Numbered from the stretch's first letter, positions 1 through 11,093 are shown. The stretch is DNA of 64,000 nucleotides from an uncultured Bacteroides sp. (GCF_963675905.1 NZ_OY780936.1:2613946-2677945); one strand, 5' to 3'. Made by a program: numbers and translations. Notes: generated from the sequence alone by a model not told the origin.

Positions 1-262
1 CATAAATATGCGCAGTTTCCGCGCAAAGAATAGAGTGAAACGGACGGGTCAGCAGTTGCAAAGCAACAATATTACTTCCTGTGCCGTTAAAAACGAATAA
101 AGGTTCACAATCGGGTGTAAACGTATCTTGTATTTTAATTGTAGCCTCAGCGGTCCATTGGTCATCACCATAACCAAAAGCATGGTCAGAATTGGCTTTG
201 GAAAGGGCTTCCATTACTAAAGGATGAACCCCTGAATTATTGTCAGATGCAAAACTTCTCAT
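1..262 (-). CDS. Low-specificity L-threonine aldolase, N-terminal part (runs off the window)
   Basis: The reverse strand reads from ATG at 262 to the window edge without a stop, giving 87 residues. The start MRSFASDNNSGVHPLVMEAL, the later FGYGDDQWTAEA and the segment FNGTGSNIVAL match the N-terminal part of PLP-dependent threonine aldolases (beta-eliminating lyase fold), which cleave L-threonine or allo-threonine to glycine and acetaldehyde in the cytoplasm. The PLP-binding lysine lies in the missing part. The gene is divergent from pdxH, whose product supplies pyridoxal phosphate; this may be coincidence. The family call rests on remembered motifs. Confidence 0.85.
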   Translation of the reverse strand, partial: MRSFASDNNSGVHPLVMEALSKANSDHAFGYGDDQWTAEATIKIQDTFTPDCEPLFVFNGTGSNIVALQLLTRPFHSILCAETAHIY

Positions 263-320
263 ATCACTTTCTATTTTAATGCAAATAAACTGTTTTTTTT
301 TAAAAAACAGCTAGCTTCAG

Positions 321-350
321 TTGTTAAATCTAACTATTTCAATAACTTTG
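321..350 (+). promoter_or_regulatory. Bacteroides-type promoter of pdxH
   Basis: TTG at 321-323 and TAACTTTG at 343-350 are separated by 19 bases, matching the Bacteroides consensus (TTTG or TTG, 19-21 bases, TAnnTTTG). The pdxH ATG lies 25 bases downstream. Confidence 0.65.
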
Positions 351-375
351 CCTGAAACATAAATGGCTGAATATT

Positions 376-1020
376 ATGAAAACAGATATTCGCGATATTC
401 GAAGAGAGTACTCCAGAGGCGGACTGACACGAAAAAATATGTCTGAGAACCCTTTTATACAGTTTCAACTGTGGCTGGAAGAAGCTATCAATGCAAAGGT
501 GAACGAGCCTACAGCTGTAATTGTAGGTACAGTTTCCGAAGATGGAAGACCTTCTACCCGTTGTGTTTTACTGAAAGAACTCCGGGATGGAGAATTTATT
601 TTCTACACCAATTATGAAAGCCGGAAGGGTAAACAACTAGCTAACTGCCCTTACATATCGCTTACGTTTCTTTGGCATGAACTGGAAAGACAGGTACATG
701 TGGAGGGAATAGCAACAAAAGTTTCACCTGAAGTTTCGGATGAGTATTTTAAAACCAGACCTTACAAAAGCAGAATCGGATCACGGATATCTCCTCAAAG
801 TCGGCCTATATCCGGAAGAATGGAGATTATGCAGGCTTTTCTTCGTGAAAGCATCCGTTTTGCCGGACACGAAGTGAAAAGACCCGAGAACTGGGGTGGA
901 TATTCCGTAACTCCAAATCGCATTGAATTCTGGCAAGGACGGGAAAGCCGCTTGCACGACCGCTTCTTATACTCATTACAAAATGATCAAAGCTGGAAAA
1001 TAGAGAGATTGGCTCCTTAA
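376..1020 (+). CDS. pdxH: Pyridoxamine 5'-phosphate oxidase
   Basis: FMN-dependent cytoplasmic oxidase that turns pyridoxine or pyridoxamine 5'-phosphate into pyridoxal 5'-phosphate, the last step of vitamin B6 synthesis and salvage. The 214 residues match the usual length of about 215. Visible family features are the N-terminal RREYSRGGL, the FMN/substrate-binding stretch around residues 55-100 (RPSTRCVLLK, YESRKGKQL) and the C-terminal dimerisation segment with EFWQGRESRLHDR and the terminal ERLAP. The ATG at 376 sits behind a promoter at 321-350. It is transcribed alone and convergent with the next gene. Confidence 0.95.
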   Translation: MKTDIRDIRREYSRGGLTRKNMSENPFIQFQLWLEEAINAKVNEPTAVIVGTVSEDGRPSTRCVLLKELRDGEFIFYTNYESRKGKQLANCPYISLTFLWHELERQVHVEGIATKVSPEVSDEYFKTRPYKSRIGSRISPQSRPISGRMEIMQAFLRESIRFAGHEVKRPENWGGYSVTPNRIEFWQGRESRLHDRFLYSLQNDQSWKIERLAP

Positions 1021-1111
1021 ATATTTAAATTCGAGATATCTTTTTACTGATAAAGGTTTTGCATTTACCGGCAACAATATTTCAATTGCTGCAAAATAGA
1101 TTATATAAAGC

Positions 1112-1873
1112 TTAAAGTATTATTTTTCCAGACATAGTTCTACGTTGTTCTTCTCCGAAACCAAACAAAGCAAAATCATACTTGCAGGGATCTTCCGGAC
1201 AAAGTTTGGAAAGATGATTCGTAATAATCAAAGCTGTTGAAAGTCGTTCCGTTTTAGGAAGATCGTCCCAGATAGTTCTTGAGACACGTGCCACATGCAC
1301 ATCAAGTGGAATTATAAGCTGAGCCGGTGAAATGTTTTCCCAGACGCCCATATCTACAATTCCATCATTTCGCACCAGCCAGCGAAGCATCAAATTGCTC
1401 CGTTTACATGGACTCTTGGTTTGCGGAGAAGATATGTGACGAGAATTCATCAATCCGGAAAGTTTATCAAGTCCTGATAATATGCCATCTGTAAGGAATA
1501 AGCTCTCCAATGTTTCGTTTTCAAGATAATAGCGGTAAAGTCCCTGGCAAATATTCCACATATCACGTTCAAAGAAAGTACGATGAATGTTCTTTCCTGA
1601 GTCTTTCAGAACTTCCCATTCCCGATTCATAATGTATTTATACGGACTATCTCCCATCATTTGATGCATTCGTTCTGCATCACGGAGTATTAAATTACGC
1701 TTGCCCCAAGTTATTACAGAAGTAAGTAATGCCGATATTTCAATATCCTTCAGGTTGGTGAATCTACGAGGAAACTGAATAGGGTCTGTTTCTATAAAAG
1801 CAGGAATATTATAAGTTACAGTTAGTCTATCTAATAGATCTTTCAGAGGCACGTATTTATTTTTAAATTCCAT
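1112..1873 (-). CDS. TIGR02757/DUF2400 family protein
   Basis: A 253-residue protein of the TIGR02757 (DUF2400) family, widespread in Bacteroidetes and some other bacteria and without an assigned reaction. Recognisable segments are DPIQFPRRF and the TSVITWGKRN region near the N-terminus, and PLDVHVARVSR followed by CPEDPCKYDFALFGFGEE near the C-terminus. The latter layout recalls HhH/endonuclease III-like folds, but I see no clear catalytic motif, so no activity is claimed. It has no signal peptide and is a single-gene unit convergent with pdxH. Confidence 0.8.
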   Translation of the reverse strand: MEFKNKYVPLKDLLDRLTVTYNIPAFIETDPIQFPRRFTNLKDIEISALLTSVITWGKRNLILRDAERMHQMMGDSPYKYIMNREWEVLKDSGKNIHRTFFERDMWNICQGLYRYYLENETLESLFLTDGILSGLDKLSGLMNSRHISSPQTKSPCKRSNLMLRWLVRNDGIVDMGVWENISPAQLIIPLDVHVARVSRTIWDDLPKTERLSTALIITNHLSKLCPEDPCKYDFALFGFGEEQRRTMSGKIIL

Positions 1874-2132
1874 TCAATTAGCATATTAATCAATACAATG
1901 CGCAAAATTAATACTTTTAAAATAGCAGGAAGCCATACTATATATTAAATATAAATAACAGCCTCTATATTGATTATCAATCATAATAGAAAACCAAACA
2001 TCTCCACTATTTATATCTAATTATAAAAGAGGTATTTACAAATTGCGTCTTTATACATTTATGAATATAAATACTATTTACTTGAAAAATAATACATATA
2101 TTTGCGATAATGATATAAAAAAATATATATAA

Positions 2133-2567
2133 ATGAATTATAAGTTCCTCTTTTACACTGTTATTGCAAGCGTGCTAATGAGTTGTTGCTCAACTTCCAA
2201 AAATATCAGTATGAAAAAGGAGCAATCACTAATAACTAATAATGTGCAATTATCGAATAATTTCAGGTCTTTCTGGAATGAATTAAGAGAAGAAGCCGGC
2301 GAGCAACCTTTAGAACAATTTATTCCATCTGATATATTAATACAAAGATATTCACTGATAGAACATGATAAGCAATTTTATCTTTCAGGGTTTCTTTATA
2401 CGAATAGTACCTTTAATGAAGAAAAGATTAAAGATATTGGGGGAAATGTTGTGATATACACTGACAAAATCAAAACGTTCTCAATTCCAGTCAAGAGTAT
2501 TCCTTTACTTATTCAGATTAAAGGAATTACCTATATTGAGATTGGCAAAAAAGTGAAGATAAAATAA
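2133..2567 (+). CDS. Small lipoprotein resembling the propeptide of the adjacent subtilisin
   Basis: A 144-residue lipoprotein precursor with a hydrophobic N-terminus ending in the lipobox LMSC, so it should be lipidated at Cys18 or so. Its C-terminal half (YLSGFLY, then SIPVKSIPLL and GITYIEIG) lines up with residues 65-122 of the subtilisin encoded 46 bases downstream (YISAFIY, then MIPISSIENV and VKYVQIG). That part of the protease is its N-terminal pro-region. The protein is therefore a stand-alone propeptide-like domain on a lipid anchor. Propeptides of this kind act as folding helpers and tight inhibitors, so an inhibitor or chaperone role is a reasonable inference, not shown. A TATATTTG box at 2097-2104 probably drives both genes. 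Confidence 0.6.
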   Translation: MNYKFLFYTVIASVLMSCCSTSKNISMKKEQSLITNNVQLSNNFRSFWNELREEAGEQPLEQFIPSDILIQRYSLIEHDKQFYLSGFLYTNSTFNEEKIKDIGGNVVIYTDKIKTFSIPVKSIPLLIQIKGITYIEIGKKVKIK

Positions 2568-2613
2568 ACAACGCGACAATTTAAAATAAAACACAATACT
2601 TAAAAAGACAAAT

Positions 2614-4800
2614 ATGAAACGTATCACTCTGCTGTATTGCTTCTTTACGATTTTCTTCCTAGCATCGGCACAAGCTCAAGTTGTATCAGGGAAATTATCT
2701 CCTCACACCAAGACTTTCTTGTTAAAGATGAATCAAAAGGATATATCTACTACACAAAGAAAAGCAATATTAACAAAAAGTGCAGTAATTGAGACTGGTG
2801 TACAAGAATACATTAGTGCATTTATCTATCTGAAAGAAAATGCCGGAACTGAAACGCTAGAGCAGCAAAGAGTAAAAATCAATAGCCATACAGGAGACAT
2901 AGTTACAGCTATGATTCCAATTAGTTCAATTGAAAATGTAGCTTCCTTGCCAGAAGTTAAATATGTGCAGATAGGAAATCCTGTTAATAAGAAGATGGAT
3001 AGAGCACGAGTAACTTCTGGTGTGGATAAAGTGCAGGCTGGTACATCTCCATTATCTGCCCCATTCTTTGGAAAAGGTGTGGTAGTTGGAATTATTGATA
3101 CAGGATTTGAGTATGGTCATCCTAATTTTTATAATAAAGAACACACGGAATATCGTGTAAAGAGAGTATGGGAGCAGAATGATACAACAGGAATAGCTCC
3201 CGCAGGTTTTAGTTATGGCACAGAATTAAGTAATCAAAATGAAATTTTAGCTGCAAAACGTGATACAACAGACAATTCTCACGGAACACATGTTACAGGT
3301 ATTGCTGCAGGAGCTGATCATTCTAATAATAACGTTTACTATGGCGTTGCCGGAGAAGCCGATATTGTGTTAGTTTCTTATATCGGATTTGACACAGATG
3401 TTATTGACGGCATTAAATATATATACGACTATGCTACTTCTGTAGGCAAACCATGTATTATTAATCTTAGTATGGGTAGCCATATAGGGCCACACGACGG
3501 AACATCATTCTTTGATAAAACAACCGATCAAATGCAGGGAAAAGGACGATTAATAGTTGGGGCTGCCGGCAATGAAGGCAATAAGTATGCACACATCTCC
3601 AAAATTTTTAATCAAACCGATACAATTTGTAAGACATTCCTCAGTCCTAATAATATTGCCGCCGATATATGGGGAGAGGCAGGAAAAGATTACAAAGTTC
3701 AAGTATGTATATATGATACTTTAAATAATATACCTATTTATAGTAGCCTTGAATACAGTGCATCTAACAACCTTTATAAAGATATAAAACTTGCTAGGGC
3801 TGCAGGAGCTACCGGACACATTTATTACAGCTCAGGAATTAATCCTCTAAATAATAAGCCAAACTTCAATGTTTCTTCAGAGTTTTCCTCTATCAAAGCC
3901 AATTGCTGCCTTGGTCTCATTATTAAATCGACAGAAGGAACAGTACATGCCTGGAGTGATCCATATTATCATTTTACCAGCAATGATAAACCTGAGTGGA
4001 CAGATGGCGATAATAATGTCTCTATTGGTGAGGTTGGAGGAACAGGCAAACAAATAATTAGTGTAGGTGCCTACGTGAGCAAGAACATGTTTACCAATCT
4101 GAATAATGAAACATATGGTATAAGTCAATTATTAAAGACACTAGCCACTTTCTCAAGTACCGGCCCAACGATTGACGGACGAATGAAACCCGACATCACT
4201 GCTCCGGGAAGTGTTTTAGCCTCATCTTTATCCAACTATGACACAAAGCTGAACACATATAGAGTAAAGGAAACAACTGTTGATAATAAAGCTTACTATT
4301 ATGGAATAATGGGTGGAACATCAATGTCTACTCCTTATGTAACCGGCGTTCTTGCTACATGGCTGGAAGCAAATCCAAACCTTACGCCCGATGAAGTTAA
4401 AAGCATTTTTCAGAAAACAGCCATCAACGATTCATATACAGGTGTAATACTCCCCAACGGAAACAACACCTGGGGATATGGCAAGATTGATGCCTATAAC
4501 GGGCTTCTGGAAGTTATTAAGCAATATACTTCCATAGAAGATATGCCAATATTGCCACAATCAATTTTTATGTATTCGGGAAACAATCAACAATTCAATT
4601 TCTTGTTTACACAAGAAGATACAAACGTAAAAATCAATGTCTACAATGTAAACGGCCAGCAAGTTCTTGCTAAGAATTTCAATAAAATATCCTGCAAGCA
4701 AGAAGAGACCATTGATTTAAACGGTCTGCCCAAAGGACTTTATATTATCAAGATTACGGGTAATAAACTGAATCAGGTATTTAAAGCAAGTACTAAGTAA
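2614..4800 (+). CDS. Secreted S8 subtilisin-like serine protease with T9SS type A sorting domain
   Basis: A 728-residue secreted protease. Residues 1-22 form a signal peptide (ends ASAQAQ). Residues 23-130 are a pro-region. The S8 catalytic triad is complete: Asp162 in GIIDTGFEYGHP, His223 in NSHGTHVTG and Ser570 in GGTSMSTPYV, with the oxyanion Asn in GAAGNEGN. An insert of about 200 residues separates His and Ser domains. The last ~80 residues (VYNVNGQQVLAKNF through GLPKGLYIIKITGN) have the form of a type IX secretion type A C-terminal sorting domain, so the enzyme would be exported through the outer membrane if that system is present. It follows the propeptide-like lipoprotein closely, probably in one transcript. 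Confidence 0.9.
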   Translation: MKRITLLYCFFTIFFLASAQAQVVSGKLSPHTKTFLLKMNQKDISTTQRKAILTKSAVIETGVQEYISAFIYLKENAGTETLEQQRVKINSHTGDIVTAMIPISSIENVASLPEVKYVQIGNPVNKKMDRARVTSGVDKVQAGTSPLSAPFFGKGVVVGIIDTGFEYGHPNFYNKEHTEYRVKRVWEQNDTTGIAPAGFSYGTELSNQNEILAAKRDTTDNSHGTHVTGIAAGADHSNNNVYYGVAGEADIVLVSYIGFDTDVIDGIKYIYDYATSVGKPCIINLSMGSHIGPHDGTSFFDKTTDQMQGKGRLIVGAAGNEGNKYAHISKIFNQTDTICKTFLSPNNIAADIWGEAGKDYKVQVCIYDTLNNIPIYSSLEYSASNNLYKDIKLARAAGATGHIYYSSGINPLNNKPNFNVSSEFSSIKANCCLGLIIKSTEGTVHAWSDPYYHFTSNDKPEWTDGDNNVSIGEVGGTGKQIISVGAYVSKNMFTNLNNETYGISQLLKTLATFSSTGPTIDGRMKPDITAPGSVLASSLSNYDTKLNTYRVKETTVDNKAYYYGIMGGTSMSTPYVTGVLATWLEANPNLTPDEVKSIFQKTAINDSYTGVILPNGNNTWGYGKIDAYNGLLEVIKQYTSIEDMPILPQSIFMYSGNNQQFNFLFTQEDTNVKINVYNVNGQQVLAKNFNKISCKQEETIDLNGLPKGLYIIKITGNKLNQVFKASTK

Positions 4801-5018
4801 AAGGCTGGATATCTTTTAATGGGAGTCGTCTAGGATTACTAGTCGGATTTGTAATTTGTATACATACAATCGGAGGTTACCAAGCGACTCTATAAGCAGG
4901 GAAGAAAGATATACAGTAGGATTTCTGTTCTAATCTTTGGAGGATTTTGACTAATTGCTGCGTTCGTTGTAGAAATGAAGTATTCCAAAAAGGATAAGTA
5001 TGAAGCTTACAAACTATT

Positions 5019-5058
5019 AAAAAGAAAATGCTACTCGTAGGAGTAGCATTTTCTTTTT
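5019..5058. terminator. Bidirectional terminator between the subtilisin and groEL
   Basis: An 18-bp perfect stem (arms around AAAATGCTACTC and GAGTAGCATTTT) with a 4-base GTAG loop, A-rich on the left and T-rich on the right. It can end groEL transcripts on the minus strand and, further off, protease transcripts on the plus strand. Confidence 0.85.
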
Positions 5059-5083
5059 AATAACTATAGTGATAAGGAAAGAA

Positions 5084-6733
<1,650 letters not shown>

Positions 6734-6767
6734 TTATAATGATTAATGAAAAATGAATAATTAAAAA

Positions 6768-7037
6768 TTAGAGAGTTGCAAGAACATCACTCTGACGCAT
6801 GATGAGGTATTTTGTACCATCAAATTCAAGTTCTGTTCCGGCATACTTGCCATAAAGGACAGTATCGCCAACTTTCAGTACCATTTCTTCATCTTTTGTA
6901 CCGTGACCAACTGCAACAACTTCACCTTTTAATGGTTTTTCTTTTGCTGTATCAGGAATAATAATACCGCCGATTGTCTTTTCTTCTGCAGGAGCAGGAA
7001 GAATAAGTACTCTGTCTGCTAATGGTTTAATGTTCAT
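6768..7037 (-). CDS. groES: Co-chaperonin GroES (10 kDa)
   Basis: The 89-residue lid of the GroEL chamber. It begins [20 protein letters not shown] and carries the mobile loop [18 protein letters not shown] that contacts GroEL, followed by [13 protein letters not shown]. Length is slightly shorter than the E. coli protein (97) and typical for Bacteroidetes. It is first in the groES-groEL operon. A weak promoter at 7065-7098 and an interrupted inverted repeat at 7102-7123 lie upstream. Confidence 0.97.
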   Translation of the reverse strand: MNIKPLADRVLILPAPAEEKTIGGIIIPDTAKEKPLKGEVVAVGHGTKDEEMVLKVGDTVLYGKYAGTELEFDGTKYLIMRQSDVLATL

Positions 7038-7064
7038 AATTCTTTAATATTTTAATGTTTACTA

Positions 7065-7098
7065 TAAATTTATGTGTATCGCTAATAATATAGCCAAA
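7065..7098 (-). promoter_or_regulatory. Candidate promoter of groES-groEL
   Basis: On the minus strand TTTG (7095-7098) precedes TAAATTTA (7065-7072), a 7-of-8 match to TAnnTTTG, with a 22-base spacer. The spacer is a little long and the last base of the box deviates, so this is a candidate only. Confidence 0.35.
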
Positions 7099-7101
7099 AG
7101 T

Positions 7102-7123
7102 GTGCCAAAAGAATTAAGGGCAC
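7102..7123. promoter_or_regulatory. Interrupted inverted repeat upstream of groES
   Basis: GTGCC (7102-7106) and GGCAC (7119-7123) form a 5-bp inverted repeat with a 12-base spacer, directly upstream of the -33-like box. It has the same general shape as the CIRCE operator of groE operons (9-bp arms, 9-base spacer) but the arms do not match CIRCE well. It may be a heat-shock operator or chance. Confidence 0.25.
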
Positions 7124-7155
7124 TAAAAAATATACTTTAAGTCAGATTCGAAGAC

Positions 7156-7200
7156 AAAAAAGGTCAATTTGTATCTTACGACTGACAAATTGACCTTTTA
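7156..7200 (-). terminator. Terminator of hisS
   Basis: A perfect stem with arms AAGGTCAATTTGT and ACAAATTGACCTT around a 12-base loop, followed on the minus strand by a T-run. It lies just behind the hisS stop and before the groES control region, separating the two units. Confidence 0.85.
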
Positions 7201-7219
7201 TATTGAGCTTTTAAAGTTC

Positions 7220-8581
7220 TTATTTTGTAACAGCAGTTATTAACTGAACAATATCCACCAGCTGTTGTTCTCCGGTTTCCATATTTTTAAGCATAACCTT
7301 ACCTTCGTTCATCTCGTTTTCACCAACAATGGCAACAAACAATACTTTCTTATCGTTGGCATACCCCATTTGTTTTTTCATCTTGGCAGCATCCGGATAT
7401 ATTTCTGCACGGATATTTGCCTCGCGAACTTTTGTCAGTAATGGTAAGCAATATTCAGCCTCTTTCTCTCCAAAGTTCACAAACATAAGTTGTGTGCCAT
7501 TCACTGCTTCTTTTGGATAAAGATCCAGCTGATTTAAAACGTCAAAGATACGATCGGCACCGAATGAGATTCCAACTCCTGAAACTCCTGCCATACCAAA
7601 TACTCCTGTCAGGTTGTCATATCTACCCCCACCGGTAATACTACCAATCTGTACATCCAAAGCTTTAACTTCAAATATAGCTCCTGTATAGTAATTTAAT
7701 CCACGGGCCAGAGTTAAATCGAGTTCTACATCCGATTTAATATTTAAAAGAGAAAGTTTAGAAAGGATAAACTCACTTTCCTCAACCCCTTTCATTCCTA
7801 CTTCACTTGTAGCAAGGACTGTTTTAAGGGTATTCAGTTTCTCGAGATTTGTTCCGCTCAATAAAATGATAGGTTGAAGTTTGGCAATTGCTTCGTCAGA
7901 AATTCCTTTTGAAGCAAGTTCTGCATTCACATTCTCCAAACCAATCTTATCAAGTTTATCTATAGCCACTGTTATATCTACAATCTTTTCGGCTTCACCA
8001 ATTATCTCTGCAATACCGCTTAATATCTTTCGGTTGTTGATCTTAATAGATACTCTTACACCCAGACGAGTAAATACACCATCTACCATCTGCATCAGTT
8101 CAACTTCGTTAAGTAACGAGTTACTTCCCACTACGTCGGCATCGCACTGATAGAACTCACGGTAACGACCTTTTTGTGGACGGTCGGCACGCCAAACCGG
8201 TTGAATCTGGTAACGTTTGAAAGGAAAGCTAAGTTCATCACGGTGCATTACCACGTAACGGGCAAAAGGCACTGTCAAGTCATAACGCAATCCTTTTTCA
8301 CAGAATTTGCTGGCAAGCTTAGTTGCATTGCGTGACAATAGTTCCTCATCAGTCAGTCCAGAGAAATAGTCACCTGAATTTTGTATTTTAAATAAGAGTT
8401 TATCTCCTTCATCTCCGTATTTACCCATCAAAGTAGAAAGGTTTTCCATTGCCGGAGTTTCAATTTGTTCGAATCCGTAAAGATGAAAAACTTCGCGAAT
8501 TGTATTAAATATATAGTTACGCTTCGCCATTTCAACGGGCGAGAAATCACGTGTTCCTTTAGGTATACCTGGTTTTGCCAT
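7220..8581 (-). CDS. hisS: Histidyl-tRNA synthetase
   Basis: Class II aminoacyl-tRNA synthetase, 453 residues, charging tRNA-His in the cytoplasm. Visible features are the N-terminal [18 protein letters not shown], motif 2 with [29 protein letters not shown]-type sequence around residues 120-150, the HisA motif [15 protein letters not shown] near 300 and the motif 3 region GGGRYDNL and [11 protein letters not shown]. The C-terminal anticodon-binding domain is complete. A CAAAGTTA (TAACTTTG on the minus strand) box lies at 8603-8610, and a strong terminator follows at 7156-7200, so it is transcribed alone. Confidence 0.97.
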   Translation of the reverse strand: MAKPGIPKGTRDFSPVEMAKRNYIFNTIREVFHLYGFEQIETPAMENLSTLMGKYGDEGDKLLFKIQNSGDYFSGLTDEELLSRNATKLASKFCEKGLRYDLTVPFARYVVMHRDELSFPFKRYQIQPVWRADRPQKGRYREFYQCDADVVGSNSLLNEVELMQMVDGVFTRLGVRVSIKINNRKILSGIAEIIGEAEKIVDITVAIDKLDKIGLENVNAELASKGISDEAIAKLQPIILLSGTNLEKLNTLKTVLATSEVGMKGVEESEFILSKLSLLNIKSDVELDLTLARGLNYYTGAIFEVKALDVQIGSITGGGRYDNLTGVFGMAGVSGVGISFGADRIFDVLNQLDLYPKEAVNGTQLMFVNFGEKEAEYCLPLLTKVREANIRAEIYPDAAKMKKQMGYANDKKVLFVAIVGENEMNEGKVMLKNMETGEQQLVDIVQLITAVTK

Positions 8582-8733
8582 AATTAAAATCTTTTAGTGG
8601 CACAAAGTTACACTAAATTATTGATTCTATAAAAAAAAGGGCCCATTTACTAAAACTTATTAGTACCTTAATGCGTCATATTATATGAATAGACACTAAT
8701 GCTAACAGAACTAAACTTATATAAAGCAGACTT

Positions 8734-9933
8734 ATGAGAATATTAGTTTGTATACTGTTTATTATCTGGAACATATCAACCATAAGCGCCCAGATTACAA
8801 TGGATGAAGTAAAGAAATACTTCACTGAGCAGAGTCGTTTGGTAAAACAAGCCAGGGATGCAAAAGATTACCAGAAAGCGGAAGAACTGGATTATACAAT
8901 GTTAAGAGCAGTACTCTCCTACCCCGAAGAGATAAAGAAGAAAATAAGTCCGATTAAAGGTGTTCTTTATTATAACATAGCCTGTTACCGTTCACTTCTG
9001 AATAAAAAAGAAAAAGCTGTGGAAGCTTTTGCACTGGCTGTTGAAAACGGATGGACAAATTATGCTCACTCCAAAAAAGACTCAGATTTGGACAATGTAA
9101 GATCAGACAAGCAGTTCATTGCTCTGATGGAAAAAATTCAGGCTGAAAATGATTACCTGAATATTCTGACTAAAGCAGGGGGATATAATAATAGTATTGA
9201 TTCTCTTTTACCTAAGTTTACTTATTCAGCACCAAACGACTGTAACCTGGTGAAGGTACGCGAATACTTTAATCTGGATAGCATTGCAGGTAGTGGAAAT
9301 GAGATTTCCAAAATAAAGAATCTTATGTATTGGGCGCATAATGTAGTTCGTCATGATGGACGTTCAAGTAATCCGGAATTAAAGAATGCTATAGATCTTG
9401 TTAATATTTGCCGGACAGAGAATCGGGGTATCAACTGTCGCATGATAGCACAAATCCTGAATGAGTGTTATCTGGCTATGGGGTTCAAGTCACGTTATGT
9501 AACTTGTCTGCCCAGAAAGTACGTAGACGATTGCCACGTTATAAACATGGTTTATTCTAACACATTAGATAAATGGTTATGGATGGACCCCACTTTCAAT
9601 GCCTATGTTATGGATGAAAACGGAACGTTACTTGGAATTTCGGAAGTGCGCGAACGGTTAATAAACGGAGACTTTCTTCAAATAAATGAGGATGCCAACT
9701 GGAACAACAAAAAGAGAGAGACTAAGGAGCATTATCTGGATTATTACATGGCAAAGAATCTTTATAAAATGGAATGCGTGCTTCACAACGGATATAACAC
9801 CGAAACCCAAATAGCAGGGAAGCCATCACCCGCAACCATCATGATCTGTCCTTCTTCTGCTCAGGAAATAATGAATAAGCAGACTGGAGTTACCAACAAT
9901 GCTGAGTACTTTTGGCAGCCTCCCGAAAATTAA
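8734..9933 (+). CDS. Secreted transglutaminase-like protein with TPR-like N-terminal part
   Basis: A 399-residue protein with a signal peptide (ends STISAQ). Residues 25-140 look helical and TPR-like (ALYYNIACYRSLLNKKEKAV type repeats). The C-terminal half has a transglutaminase-like core with the expected order Cys235 (NRGINCRMIAQ), His268 (DDCHVINMVY) and Asp285 (WLWMDPTFNAY). Such cores hydrolyse or form amide bonds, often in proteases or peptidoglycan-linked proteins; the substrate is not evident. It is a stand-alone gene ending before a terminator at 10042-10078, convergent with the metallopeptidase gene. Confidence 0.75.
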   Translation: MRILVCILFIIWNISTISAQITMDEVKKYFTEQSRLVKQARDAKDYQKAEELDYTMLRAVLSYPEEIKKKISPIKGVLYYNIACYRSLLNKKEKAVEAFALAVENGWTNYAHSKKDSDLDNVRSDKQFIALMEKIQAENDYLNILTKAGGYNNSIDSLLPKFTYSAPNDCNLVKVREYFNLDSIAGSGNEISKIKNLMYWAHNVVRHDGRSSNPELKNAIDLVNICRTENRGINCRMIAQILNECYLAMGFKSRYVTCLPRKYVDDCHVINMVYSNTLDKWLWMDPTFNAYVMDENGTLLGISEVRERLINGDFLQINEDANWNNKKRETKEHYLDYYMAKNLYKMECVLHNGYNTETQIAGKPSPATIMICPSSAQEIMNKQTGVTNNAEYFWQPPEN

Positions 9934-10041
9934 GACTATTAATATAAATAAAGAAGATCTATCCAAAAGAAAGTTCAGTCTATGAGAATTGAATATTTGG
10001 GGAACGACCTCAAATAGAGAAACACAAAGAAAAAGACATAA

Positions 10042-10078
10042 AGAAGGGGTTGTTCCAACTACATGGACAACCCCTTCT
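10042..10078. terminator. Bidirectional terminator
   Basis: AGAAGGGGTTGT and ACAACCCCTTCT form a 12-bp stem between two convergent genes (ends at 9933 and 10102). It is flanked by A-rich and T-containing sequence and probably serves both. Confidence 0.8.
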
Positions 10079-10101
10079 CTTCTATATTTTATAAGATTAA
10101 A

Positions 10102-10782
10102 TTAATCTCTTCTTCCCATAAAAATCATGATGTAATAAACCAAAGTTGCCAAAGAACCAAGAGCAGCAACTACGTATGTATAAGCAGCCGAACGAAGAGC
10201 ATCTTCTGCCTGATTATGGTTATATGAATTGGTAATACCTGCACTGCTCAACCATACCAATGCACGTTTACTTGCATTGATTTCAACCGGCAGTGTAACA
10301 AAACTAAATATAGTTGTCATAGCAAACAGAACAATACCTGCTAGCAACAATTGTGGGAAAGAGTTCACCATAATAATACCGGCAAGTAATAGCCATTGCA
10401 TCCATTGAGATGCAAAATTTACAGCAGGGACTAGTTTTGAACGCAATGTAAGAGGAGCATAAGCATGAGCGTGTTGCACAGCGTGACCACATTCGTGAGC
10501 TGCAACAGCTGCAGCTGCCACACTATTGCTTGCATATACACTTTCACTCAGGTTGACTGTCTTATTGGCAGGATTATAGTGATCGGTCAGATGTCCTTGT
10601 GTACTGGTAACCTGCACATCATAAATTCCGTTATCATGTAGCATCTGCATTGCTACATCACGCCCAGTCATTCCGTTAGAAAGAGGAATCTTTGAATATT
10701 TCTTAAACTTGCTTTGCAACGACTGTTGCACGATAAAGCTAACTACAGCAATACCGATAAATATAATCCATGAAATAGGCAT
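10102..10782 (-). CDS. Membrane zinc metallopeptidase, YugP family
   Basis: A 226-residue membrane protein of the neutral zinc metallopeptidase (YugP/DUF2372-type) family. An N-terminal membrane segment (residues 3-20) is followed by GMTGRDVAMQMLHDNGI. The zinc-site helix is HECGH at residues 96-100, followed by AVQHAHAYAP, where HExxH is kept with Cys-Gly between. Three further hydrophobic segments lie at roughly 125-145, 148-170 and 200-222. The substrate is unknown. It is a single gene with a shared terminator at 10042-10078. Confidence 0.85.
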   Translation of the reverse strand: MPISWIIFIGIAVVSFIVQQSLQSKFKKYSKIPLSNGMTGRDVAMQMLHDNGIYDVQVTSTQGHLTDHYNPANKTVNLSESVYASNSVAAAAVAAHECGHAVQHAHAYAPLTLRSKLVPAVNFASQWMQWLLLAGIIMVNSFPQLLLAGIVLFAMTTIFSFVTLPVEINASKRALVWLSSAGITNSYNHNQAEDALRSAAYTYVVAALGSLATLVYYIMIFMGRRD

Positions 10783-11093
10783 ATCTTACTTTTTTATTAG
10801 TTAATACTATTAAGTATAATACAAATAGCTTGCCAAATATAGTAGTTTAGAAGAAGTGAAACCAAAAAACAGAGATATTTTTAGCAAGATTTATAAAAAA
10901 GCAAGAACCTGTTTCATTATTCTGTTATTATTGGGATATTTAACCGCCAACAATACAAAGGTTCTTCGCTACTTTTGATGGAAGATATTGTCTTAAGCTT
11001 CTTATTATGATATCTGCAAACATTTTATCAGATTCATCTACACTATCTGCCACCAAAATGCATAAAAAGCCTTTGAGTAAAGGCTTTCAAATG

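Noticed and set aside
4801-5018. Membrane-like fragments with stops (for example LGLLVGFVICIHTIGGYQ)
   Set aside because: Could be a decayed gene, but frames are short and no family is recognisable, so no pseudogene is called.
7102-7123. Assignment as a true CIRCE operator
   Set aside because: Arms do not match TTAGCACTC, and I saw no HrcA gene in the window.
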